A DNA stretch of 64,000 nt from an uncultured Collinsella sp. (lineage in GTDB: Bacteria; Actinomycetota; Coriobacteriia; Coriobacteriales; Coriobacteriaceae): the NCBI GenBank assembly GCA_902479075.1, contig CABSNK010000002.1, forward strand, positions 1 to 64,000, read 5' to 3'. The position numbers were made by a program, and so were the translations under genes. The notes below the pieces were generated by a model. It had not been told where the DNA came from, did no database searches, and worked only from the letters and a program-made list of their open reading frames with translations. Position 1 is the first letter of the stretch; every line of letters begins with the position of its first letter. Below, piece by piece: positions 14,001 through 20,894 of the stretch.

Positions 14001-15454
14001 TTCGCCAGCACCCAGGGGTTGACGTTTAGGAAAAACGGCACCGGTCCTAGGGTAAACTGCTCGGTCCAATTGAGGTCGGTTCTTACCTGGAAGAGGGCCT
14101 TAATATTGCCGTATGCGGGGTCGTTGTTGTTACCCCAGGTTTTACCCACCCAATCGTAGGCGAGCGAGCCGTACAGCTGTGTGGCGATATCCATCGTAAA
14201 CAGCAGCGTGCAGTGGTGACGAAGCAGCTTGGTGTTTCTTGGATCGGTGCCCGAACCGGCACTCATACTCTTGTACTGATTCCACTTCCCCTCCATTTCG
14301 TCGAGGTAGCGGTTTGCCTGCTTGGCGCCCGACTCACGCGGCGATTTCTTCCAGTACTCTGGATCAGGGTAACCCGAATCGTTCATGTAGCCGACCGGTT
14401 TGTATCCTCCGCCAAACAGCACGTATCCGGCAAACGAGAAATCGAAGAGGATCGGAAATGTGGGCATCCAGCACGTGAACTTATTGCCGCCGATGCCGGG
14501 AAATGCCGCGGGGAAATCAAACGGAGTGATCTCTTGGTCCATGGTGGTGGGGACGATAGTGGTCGATCCGGATTCCGCCTTTGCCGCCGGCGCGGTGACA
14601 ACGGTCATGGGGGAGGAGAGCGTGTAGGTTTTGCCCTGATAGTCGAGGACAAAGCGCAATTTGCACCCTTCTTCCAGAAGGCCCGATGCCGCGTCGAGAA
14701 ACTTGTCTTCGAGTGTGAACGTCGCCAGATTATCTGCGCCCGATGCGCTGGCCTTGACTTGGCCAATCTGCGTGACGGTTTCGGGCGAGCTACCCGTGGC
14801 GGGCATTACCTTGTTGATGTGCAACGTTGCCTGTCCACCCTGTGGCAGATGCGCCTGCACGGTAAAAGCGTGCGTGTCGGGCTGGTCGTTTGCCGTGTCG
14901 TCCTTCGGCAGTGCCATAAACGTGGCGTCGGCGTACTGGATGTCCCATTCGTCGAATGTGAGCTGTCGAAAGTACGGCTCGCCATCGGAGAGCGGACGTG
15001 TGGGTGCGGTAATGGCGGTGCCGCCTTGGACACGTGCGAGGGGAATCTCGACATCGCGGTAGCCTTTCATGCTGATGGAGATGCCGCCGTTAAAGTCGTA
15101 CGCGTCGAGAAGCGTTGTCTCGTCCACGTAGCCTTCCGAAAGAGGGGCGACCTCAAAGATGGCCGTGCCCTCGTCGTCGGTCGTGGCGGTGAGCTGCTTG
15201 TCTGCGGCATAGCGCGATGTGAGCGTGACCTGGGCACCCGCGATGGGCGTATTCTTGTTGGCGACGTCGACCACGACCACACCAAACATGGTGCGCGAGA
15301 GAACGAGCACCCTGAAGGGGTCTTTTTCGTCGGCATAGGCTTCGGTGGGCGCGAACGGCAATATGAAGGCGTTTGCGCTTCCCGGCACGCGCGGCAACAT
15401 AATGCTCGCCAGCGAGGACGCTCCGGCAACAAGTAACGAACGGCGATCAAGCAT
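11087..15454 (-). CDS. Very large LPXTG-like (LAGTG) wall-anchored surface protein with Tat-like signal
   Basis: The product has 1455 residues. The ATG at 15454 follows GGGAGCC; a start at 15550 would add 32 residues before the signal peptide. The N-terminus MLDRRSLLVAGASSLASIML has a twin-arginine pattern ahead of the hydrophobic core. Residues about 55-135 resemble a carboxypeptidase-regulatory/Ig-like fold (VVDVANKNTPIAGAQVTLTS). Residues about 330-620 are rich in aromatics and glycine. Later parts (about 650-1150) look like beta-rich repeats. A Ser/Gly linker precedes LAGTG at 1407-1411, an alanine-rich membrane helix and a charged tail, giving sortase anchoring to peptidoglycan. The family is not recognised; adhesion or ligand binding is a guess. 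It is the last gene of a reverse-strand run RR-kinase-LuxR-surface protein. Confidence 0.75.
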   Translation of the reverse strand: MLDRRSLLVAGASSLASIMLPRVPGSANAFILPFAPTEAYADEKDPFRVLVLSRTMFGVVVVDVANKNTPIAGAQVTLTSRYAADKQLTATTDDEGTAIFEVAPLSEGYVDETTLLDAYDFNGGISISMKGYRDVEIPLARVQGGTAITAPTRPLSDGEPYFRQLTFDEWDIQYADATFMALPKDDTANDQPDTHAFTVQAHLPQGGQATLHINKVMPATGSSPETVTQIGQVKASASGADNLATFTLEDKFLDAASGLLEEGCKLRFVLDYQGKTYTLSSPMTVVTAPAAKAESGSTTIVPTTMDQEITPFDFPAAFPGIGGNKFTCWMPTFPILFDFSFAGYVLFGGGYKPVGYMNDSGYPDPEYWKKSPRESGAKQANRYLDEMEGKWNQYKSMSAGSGTDPRNTKLLRHHCTLLFTMDIATQLYGSLAYDWVGKTWGNNNDPAYGNIKALFQVRTDLNWTEQFTLGPVPFFLNVNPWVLAKLALAVGAHTHGSGAAFFKNISLDYSNTSGSFTIQIGLAVTFGAGVAGVASSAVRGAASLTLFIGYEKADGHQLPRLRVGADVDVDVILQFVMFKWTTKAWSGSWPTLLDSWNMSVNNGDQYVLQRSELALGGDMPYALDARFGTPGNIEADGVPQFIASATIVTNAELLARAEVKATAVNVAPVVRDWDQAVTRIELEADAESDDTGQIEHFVHALIESDENATPMYEYTYIGQATNAVADPNANSAGVSEDERGGIKPSSDNVLFTGVLSEAHMRLTMIAGVECLFRIASVRYGDNGRSRLVVHTKTNGTWSAPTPVDFPLGFGENDVERDGIYDYDFDVVEYTDGRGNQDAYVLLLSGERRDGDDTLFDTASTSGILSVVRLRISNDGVRVISHTSWRSISRGRLQEDGYHCLQCPRITVGKTLVDGRLSGAYLHRRGTTAEKALGSEAEVALECFTLWSDVSGDSLTFRQVLRFPQAPSSIELGAPENINGKMVVPVAYETAGGCGSASYAVIGQSIAGWGVMSPDATVPHAVPWPQHTGFLATVNEQLQHITWARGASAFATQPVGAAGCGPASFSVSNNGRCVLYVENTDGKVGQTYDEEGNPVAVMGKHFRIFASTLAGDLFTEPFVMCELDHPVDQITTFLTSGSMLSALATHIVSAEKSEAELHGIEVPLVACATPTGAVATSGAVVPGAAGESFMVTVRNDGNTLLTAGTIDLYREGSSQPFSSASIGFGANTRMASIYDPELAEDASANDMTHVKYALETLGARFATHPLVADSGNAVLAPGCTAQFRMSFAIPESWSDEVGKRVTLYAKARNLVALDPVTLEEIRPGANSALGAVLHELHVPDAACERSEVQVGVCDSADTTGLHDAPMTTDGDGGSSGGGSGTGDSSGGSSSGSGKDHGNNKRSGKAGALAGTGDVNVPLTAAAAALAAAGAGLVAYSARRTALENDTADEVNSDTPR

Positions 15455-15612
15455 CTTTGGCTCCCATCCCGCAGGTATCGGTGGAAATAATCCAATTTTG
15501 CGAGAAGGTGCCCCGTGGCGGTAGTGCCGTTCGATGGCCAAAATGTCCAATTTGAGCGTGCGAAAGCGTCAGGCCCCCCGGAGCGCTTTCAATATGCCGG
15601 GCAGTTTGGCCG

Positions 15613-16617
15613 CTAGCGCAACATGTGGGCAATCAGCTCGGCGCGAGTTCCGATACCAAGCTTGGCATACACTCCTGATAGGCGGTTTTTAACGGTGCCC
15701 GGCGACACACCCATATGGCGTGCGATTTCGGCGTTGGTCCAACCGCGGCAGGCGAGCATGGCCATGGTGAACTCCGTGGTCGTTAAATCGTCGGCCACGT
15801 CCTCACCCGAATCGGGGTTGTGGATGCGCCGCCAGCCGTAGCTGAATCGATACGTAATCTCGATGATGCGAGCGAAATCGTCGGGGTATTGCGATTTTAG
15901 GCATGCCTCGATGAGTCCCTGCAAAAGGCCGTGGTGCTCGCCGATGAGTTCGATAAGGCCGTCGGGGCGCGCGATGTTCCAAGCAGCTCCGAAGTGCGTT
16001 TTTGCGGCGTCGATGTCCTTGAGGCTCATGCATGCCATGGAAGCCGCCAGGTGCAGGAACAGTTCCGAGATGGGATAGCTTCCCTGTTTCATGATCAGGG
16101 CATTTTCCACCATGCCCAGGCTGCGGCCGTATTCGCCGCGCAGATACAAGGCGTGCGCCATCACGTAGCTGGCGAACAGGCGCAGGCCTTCGGGCAGATG
16201 CGCCGCAAGCGGATAAAACTCTTCGGCGGAATACGGGGAAGGCAAGTGCAGCAGGACGCTCGCGGCAGAGGCGAACAGGATATGCATGGCGTGGACGGCA
16301 GGCGATTCATCGTCAGGTGGCGTATCGAGGATGCCCGCAAGGCACCGGCGGGCATCGGCGATACGGTTGAGCGACAGACTGGCATATCCGCAGATAAAGC
16401 ATGCGGAATAGCGCAGTGCGGGGTCGGTGGCGTCAAGATAGGGGCGTGCTGTCTCGGCGGCGAGCGTGGCCTGTCCGCGAAAGTACAGTGCTTCTGCCGT
16501 GGCGATGGTGCGTGAATCGGGGTCGGAAATGCCTGCAACCGCAGCGTCAATCTGCCCCGGCACAAAGGCGGTGCACATCAACGGCATGGGAATGCGCGGG
16601 TAGCCATCGCAGTCCAT
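15613..16617 (-). CDS. LuxR-type transcriptional regulator with TPR-like sensory region
   Basis: The product has 334 residues from ATG 16617 after GGGAGATGG; a TTG at 16644 would add 9. The N-terminal about 260 residues are helical and alanine/leucine-rich (YFRGQATLAAETARPYLDAT, LYLRGEYGRSLGMVENAL), in the style of the tetratricopeptide-like region of MalT/LuxR proteins. The C-terminus LTTTEFTMAMLACRGWTNAE, IARHMGVSPGTVKNRLSGVY, AKLGIGTRAELIAHML is a GerE/LuxR HTH, with recognition helix around SPGTVKNRL. It lies between the two-component system and the surface protein, whose upstream region carries two AAATTGGA boxes. Control of the surface protein is plausible but unproven. Confidence 0.8.
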   Translation of the reverse strand: MDCDGYPRIPMPLMCTAFVPGQIDAAVAGISDPDSRTIATAEALYFRGQATLAAETARPYLDATDPALRYSACFICGYASLSLNRIADARRCLAGILDTPPDDESPAVHAMHILFASAASVLLHLPSPYSAEEFYPLAAHLPEGLRLFASYVMAHALYLRGEYGRSLGMVENALIMKQGSYPISELFLHLAASMACMSLKDIDAAKTHFGAAWNIARPDGLIELIGEHHGLLQGLIEACLKSQYPDDFARIIEITYRFSYGWRRIHNPDSGEDVADDLTTTEFTMAMLACRGWTNAEIARHMGVSPGTVKNRLSGVYAKLGIGTRAELIAHMLR

Positions 16618-16684
16618 CTTCCATCTCCCATCAGGTGGCAACAATGCAGCAATTGTACTCCTGTTGCTCGGGGCCCCTTTCGTT

Positions 16685-17836
16685 TTACTGTTCGGTTAAC
16701 GCTGCGGATCGTTTTGGAAGGCTTACGAGCATGGTAGTCCCGTTCTCGGAACTTGCTTCGACCTCTACCGTGCCACCGTGAAGCGCTGCAATCTCCCAAA
16801 CGAGCGCTAGCCCGAGTCCTGCGCCGCCGTATGCCCTGCTGCGGGATTTATCCAGGCGAAAGAACGGTTGGAAGATGCTCTCACGGTATTGCTTGGGTAT
16901 TCCCGGGCCCTGGTCTTCGACTCGCAGGAACACGTTGCTGTCGTTGTCGCGGATGGAGACGTTGACAATCGAGCCGGGGCGGCTGTAACGGATGGCGTTT
17001 TCGACCAGATTGAACACCAGCCGATAGAGGAGCGTGTCGCTCCCGATTACTAAAGCGTCTCCAGCACAATTGAGGGCTATGCCTTTATTTTCGGCAAGTG
17101 GTGCAAGGTCGGTGAGAACCTCTTCGGACAAGGGACCAAGTTCAACATCGTCCTCGCAAGGAACGCTGCGGAGCTCACTCATCTCGAGCAATACCTTGGT
17201 CATTCGAGACATGCGCTCGGTTTGTTCTTGTAACAGACCGAGCAGCTCGGCTGTTTCGGGTTGCAAACCGGAGTGCTCGGAGATGAATAGTTCAATCTGT
17301 GCTTGCATAAGGGCGAGCGGGGTGCGCAGCTCGTGTGCGGCGTTGCCGGTAAACTGACGCTGTGCAGAGAACCCTTCGCCAAGACGGGCGATCATGTCGT
17401 TGAAAGAGGCGCTGCATCGTTGTAGCTCGGTGGGCACATCTTCACTGAGTCTGATTTCGCTTAGGTTGTCAGGCTGCACGCGCTCTACCTGGGCGGCAAA
17501 ATCCCGTAGCGGTTTGAGTGCACGGCCGCTTGCAAAGTATGCCAGCGCGCCGCCAAGGAGTGTGACTCCAGCCGTGATGCACCAGGCTGTCGTGCCAAAA
17601 GATTCCTGTGCGTCGTTTACGACGATCGTGACCTCGTCATCGAGGGCTGCTTTTGTTGGGTCAAACGCCTGGGGCGAATCCGCGCCGGCAGCGGTAAAGG
17701 CCGAGATGTCGCTGCCGATGGCATCCATGTAGCGCATGCCCGTATAGCCGACCAGGCAGTTCGTCAGCACGCACGCTGCGCACGTGAGCAGCGCCGTCAT
17801 AATCGTTATGCGCCATTGCAGCGAAAGCCTTTTCAT
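16685..17836 (-). CDS. Sensor histidine kinase (OmpR-linked class)
   Basis: The product has 383 residues. The first transmembrane helix is at about 12-33 and the second at about 86-103. They flank a short extracytoplasmic loop of about 50 residues that contains no recognised ligand fold. A HAMP-like linker (SGRALKPLRDFAAQVERVQP) follows, then the phosphoacceptor H168 in NAAHELRTPLALM, N-box NLVENAIRYS, G1 EDQGPGIP, F-box and G2 YGGAGLGLAL. All catalytic motifs are intact. Its ATG overlaps the stop of the response regulator by 4 nt (ATGA), so the two are translationally coupled. Phosphotransfer to the regulator at 17833-18507 is expected; the stimulus is unknown. Confidence 0.9.
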   Translation of the reverse strand: MKRLSLQWRITIMTALLTCAACVLTNCLVGYTGMRYMDAIGSDISAFTAAGADSPQAFDPTKAALDDEVTIVVNDAQESFGTTAWCITAGVTLLGGALAYFASGRALKPLRDFAAQVERVQPDNLSEIRLSEDVPTELQRCSASFNDMIARLGEGFSAQRQFTGNAAHELRTPLALMQAQIELFISEHSGLQPETAELLGLLQEQTERMSRMTKVLLEMSELRSVPCEDDVELGPLSEEVLTDLAPLAENKGIALNCAGDALVIGSDTLLYRLVFNLVENAIRYSRPGSIVNVSIRDNDSNVFLRVEDQGPGIPKQYRESIFQPFFRLDKSRSRAYGGAGLGLALVWEIAALHGGTVEVEASSENGTTMLVSLPKRSAALTEQ

Positions 17837-18507
17837 TCGCTATCCTCCATAACGTAGCCCTCTCCAATCCGATTGCGAATCGGGTCGTATCCCAAAGCGC
17901 TGCGTAGCTTTTTGCGGAGTGACGAGATATGAACGCGGGTTGCGTTGCTAAAGCTGTTCACGCTGCTATCCCAAACGTGCTCGATAAGCTCTTCTTGACT
18001 TACCGGACGCCCCTGATTAAGCATCAGGTATTCCAAGATTCCCGTTTCCTTGCGCGTAAGAGATAGGGCCTCGCTGTCCACGGAAGCGATGCGCGCCTTG
18101 GTGTCAAAGCTGAGCTTTCCGCAGGTTAATACTATGTCGCTTTGTGTAAAGCGTCTGAGGGTAAGGCTGCGAATCCTTGCCGCAAGCTCGTCCAGATGAA
18201 ACGGCTTGGCGAGGTAATCGTTGGCGCCGGCATCGAGTCCGGCGACTTTATCGGATACTTCGCCACGTGCGGACAGAATCAGTACCTTAGTCTCGCAGTC
18301 GGTTTTCCTAAGTTCCCTGAGCACGGTCATGCCGTCGATATGGGGAAGGTTGAGGTCGAGTACCACGAGGTCGAAGGTCTCAACGTCCAGTAGGTCGAGC
18401 GCCTCCTGTCCGTCGTGACAGCAGTCGACGCTGTACGCCAAGTTTCGCAAGCTGCGCGCGATTGCGTCACACAGCGCCCGCTCGTCCTCGACGATCAAAA
18501 TACGCAT
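17833..18507 (-). CDS. OmpR/PhoB family response regulator
   Basis: The product has 224 residues from ATG 18507 after AAGGAG. Receiver domain: MRILIVEDERALC, acceptor D51 in LVVLDLNLPHIDG and the conserved K in YLAKPFHLDELAARI. The C-terminal winged helix includes LSLTRKETGILEYLML, HVWDSSVNSFSNATRVHISS and LRKKL, ending IRNRIGEGYVMED. It forms a two-component pair with the kinase downstream (4-nt overlap). It is divergent from the redox cassette beginning at 18598, whose promoter it may control, since the two share the 90-nt gap. Confidence 0.92.
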   Translation of the reverse strand: MRILIVEDERALCDAIARSLRNLAYSVDCCHDGQEALDLLDVETFDLVVLDLNLPHIDGMTVLRELRKTDCETKVLILSARGEVSDKVAGLDAGANDYLAKPFHLDELAARIRSLTLRRFTQSDIVLTCGKLSFDTKARIASVDSEALSLTRKETGILEYLMLNQGRPVSQEELIEHVWDSSVNSFSNATRVHISSLRKKLRSALGYDPIRNRIGEGYVMEDSE

Positions 18508-18597
18508 AACAGTCTCCTTGCACATTTCAAATCGCGCTTAACACGGATTTTATAGTCGATATGGTCCAATGGTCGCGTAACGAAAGGAGTGGTTGGG

Positions 18598-18744
18598 TTG
18601 TTCAAAGCGGTAAAACCCGTGGTACAGGTCGCTTTGTTGATCGTCGGAATTGCCATGGTGTGCTTTGGTGTTATGCGTGGCGAGGCGGATGCCGTGCTGG
18701 CCAAAGCGATTAGGCTGTGCTTGGAGTGTATCGGAATTGGATAA
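18598..18744 (+). CDS. CD1871A-like small CXXC membrane peptide
   Basis: The product has 48 residues and was too short for ordinary ORF filters. The TTG start at 18598 follows AAAGGAG. Residues 8-25 form one hydrophobic helix (VVQVALLIVGIAMVCFGVMR). RGEADAVLAKAIRLCLECIG follows, with the invariant C41-L-E-C44 near the C-terminus. This matches the 'CD1871A family CXXC motif-containing protein' pattern known mainly from Clostridia and Coriobacteriia. The family has no established function; a CXXC next to a membrane polyferredoxin suggests thiol-disulfide or metal chemistry. The stop codon overlaps the start of the next gene. Confidence 0.8.
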   Translation: MFKAVKPVVQVALLIVGIAMVCFGVMRGEADAVLAKAIRLCLECIGIG

Positions 18745-19639
18745 AAGAGAAAACACTGCGTCGCATGTTTTGGCCCGATTTCGCGGATTCATTCAGGCGG
18801 CGGCAACACTTATTACCAACATTCACCTGCCAAACTTTGCCAAAGGCGGCATCTATCAGGGCGCGGGAAAAACAGTCTGCGTACCCGGGCTTAACTGCTA
18901 TTCGTGCCCCGCGGCATCGGGTGCGTGCCCCATCGGGTCGTTCCAGTCGGTGGTAGGTTCATCCAAGTTCAACTTTTCTTACTATGTTACCGGTACGCTC
19001 ATTTTGCTCGGCGTGCTGCTGGGACGCTTTGTATGTGGCTTTCTGTGCCCGTTTGGCTGGCTGCAGGAACTGCTTCACAAGATTCCCGGCAAAAAGTTCT
19101 CTACGAAAAAGCTTAAGCCGCTCACGTACATCAAGTACGTCGTGCTGCTGTTTGCCGTGGTGCTGCTGCCCGTCTTGGTGGTTAACGACGTGGGCATGGG
19201 CGACCCGTTCTTTTGTAAGTACATCTGTCCGCAGGGCGTGCTCGAGGGCGCCATTCCGCTGGCCATTGCCAACGCCGGTATTCGATCTGCGCTGGGGCAG
19301 CTCTTTACCTGGAAGCTTTTCATTCTCATTGCCGTGGTGCTGCTGAGCGTTTTGTTCTATCGCCCCTTCTGCAAATGGATTTGCCCGCTCGGCGCATTCT
19401 ATGCGCTCATGAATAAGGTGTCCCTATTGGGAATCCGGGTCGATGCATGCAGATGCGTCTCGTGCGGCAAGTGTTCAAGGGTTTGTCAGATGAACGTTGA
19501 TGTGGTCCGCGCGCCCAATCATGCCGAATGCATCCGGTGCGGAAAGTGCATCGGGGCCTGTCCCGTCGATGCCATCAGCTATCGCTATGGCCTGGATGTG
19601 CCGGCAGAAAAACTCCCTCTGACCGCTGATGAAAAGTAA
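18737..19639 (+). CDS. Membrane polyferredoxin, 4Fe-4S binding protein (NapH/CcoG/YccM-like)
   Basis: The product has 300 residues. The TTG start at 18737 overlaps the upstream stop by 8 nt, and GGAG at 18722 serves as binding site, so translation is coupled. There are four hydrophobic segments (about 84-100, 133-150, 192-208 and flanking helices). CxxxCP motifs occur at C100/C104, C160/C164 and C212/C216, as in NapH/NosR-type proteins. Two classical 4Fe-4S clusters are C240-x2-C243-x2-C246-x3-C250 and C265-x2-C268-x2-C271-x3-C275-P. It should move electrons across or along the membrane, here plausibly to the thioredoxin-like lipoprotein encoded next. Confidence 0.88.
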   Translation: MDKRENTASHVLARFRGFIQAAATLITNIHLPNFAKGGIYQGAGKTVCVPGLNCYSCPAASGACPIGSFQSVVGSSKFNFSYYVTGTLILLGVLLGRFVCGFLCPFGWLQELLHKIPGKKFSTKKLKPLTYIKYVVLLFAVVLLPVLVVNDVGMGDPFFCKYICPQGVLEGAIPLAIANAGIRSALGQLFTWKLFILIAVVLLSVLFYRPFCKWICPLGAFYALMNKVSLLGIRVDACRCVSCGKCSRVCQMNVDVVRAPNHAECIRCGKCIGACPVDAISYRYGLDVPAEKLPLTADEK

Positions 19640-19669
19640 AACAAGCTTCGACAAAACGGAGGAATGACC

Positions 19670-20641
19670 ATGAAGCTTTCTAAGATTGCGGCCCTGTTTA
19701 TGGTGCCGGTGCTGGCCTTGTGTCTTGTGGCGTGTTCGGCACCCGGTGGCAATGCGAGTGAATCTGCGGGCTCCGATCCTAAGATCGCAGAACTCACTGC
19801 GCAGAAGCCGGCCAATGCCGACGAGGCCGCCGAGCTGTATGCAAAACTCATGCAAAAGGAGAACGAGATCCTTTCGAGCGATAACGCGCTGTGGGAAAAG
19901 GTATTCAATGCGGCAAATAAAGACTCGGTAATGATTGAGGACGGCAGCAATTACGGCGATTTCCTGCTCAAGACCATCGACGGCGCCAAGGATGAGTTCA
20001 CGGCGGATGAGCTTAAGACGCTCAAGGCCGGTGCACAGCAGATCAAGGAGATCGAGGACAAGCTCGAGAGCCTGGAGAAGGAGTTCCCCGGCTGTGGAAG
20101 CACGCCGAGCGCAGGCGAGAGCGTCGACGCTTCGACCGCTGGCATGACGGCTGGTGCCAATGCTTCGAGCGAGGCGACGAAGTTCCCCAGCTTTACGGGC
20201 AAGGACCTGGATGGTAACGACGTGAGTAGCGACGAGCTGTTCTCTAAGAACAAGGTCACCGTCATGAACTTCTGGTTCACCACGTGCAAGCCGTGCGTGG
20301 GTGAGTTGGGCGACCTTGAGGACCTGAATAAGGAGCTTGCCAAGAAGGGCGGCCAGGTCGTAGGCGTCAATTCCTTTACGCTCGATGGCAACAAGGGCGA
20401 GATTGCAGATGCCAAGGACGTGCTGAGCAAGAAGGGCGTGACATATAAGAACATCTGGTTCAAGTCGGATAGCGAGGCCGGTAAGTTTACGTCAAATTTG
20501 TTCTCGTTCCCGACAACGTATGTCATCGATCAGAATGGCAACATCGTAGGGGATCCAATCGTGGGAGCCATCAGCTCCGCCGAGCAGCGCGCAGCGCTCG
20601 ACAAGCTTATCGACCAGGCGATTGCGAATAGCGAGCAGTAA
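19670..20641 (+). CDS. TlpA/ResA-like thioredoxin-fold lipoprotein
   Basis: The product has 323 residues. ATG 19670 is chosen over 19664 because GGAGGA ends 7 nt before it. The signal peptide ends in a lipobox LVAC with C22 as the lipidated residue. Residues about 35-145 are helical and charged. A Gly/Ser/Ala linker (about 148-168) leads to a redoxin domain FPSFTGKDLDGNDVSSDELF with catalytic C206-KP-C209 in NFWFTTCKPCVGEL and cis-proline SFPTTYVID. It would act as an outer-surface thiol reductant or oxidant tethered to the membrane, probably supplied with electrons by the polyferredoxin upstream. The extra N-terminal helical domain is unusual for TlpA. Confidence 0.85.
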   Translation: MKLSKIAALFMVPVLALCLVACSAPGGNASESAGSDPKIAELTAQKPANADEAAELYAKLMQKENEILSSDNALWEKVFNAANKDSVMIEDGSNYGDFLLKTIDGAKDEFTADELKTLKAGAQQIKEIEDKLESLEKEFPGCGSTPSAGESVDASTAGMTAGANASSEATKFPSFTGKDLDGNDVSSDELFSKNKVTVMNFWFTTCKPCVGELGDLEDLNKELAKKGGQVVGVNSFTLDGNKGEIADAKDVLSKKGVTYKNIWFKSDSEAGKFTSNLFSFPTTYVIDQNGNIVGDPIVGAISSAEQRAALDKLIDQAIANSEQ

Positions 20642-20720
20642 AAAACGCGTAAGGCATGGCGAGGATCGTGCGCCGCTGTGCGAAGTAGTCCGCTCCCTTT
20701 CAAGATAAGCTCCACCATAT

Positions 20721-20748
20721 AGAGGTCCCGCTCGGGACCTCTTTTTTT
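20721..20748 (+). terminator. Intrinsic terminator after the redox cassette
   Basis: AGAGGTCCC and GGGACCTCT form a perfect 9-bp stem with a GCTC loop, followed by seven T residues. It closes the 18598-20641 operon. Confidence 0.9.
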
Positions 20749-20894
20749 GGGCGCCGTCCGTTCGTTTTTTGGCGCGGTTCCCTACATTCCTCACTGGCGC
20801 CGGCAAAAAATGGGGATAGAGTAGGACAAACGCGTCGAATACGAACGGCGGGGGAGAGCGGGCGAGTGCGCCCGCGTGGGAGAGGTTGCCGTCC

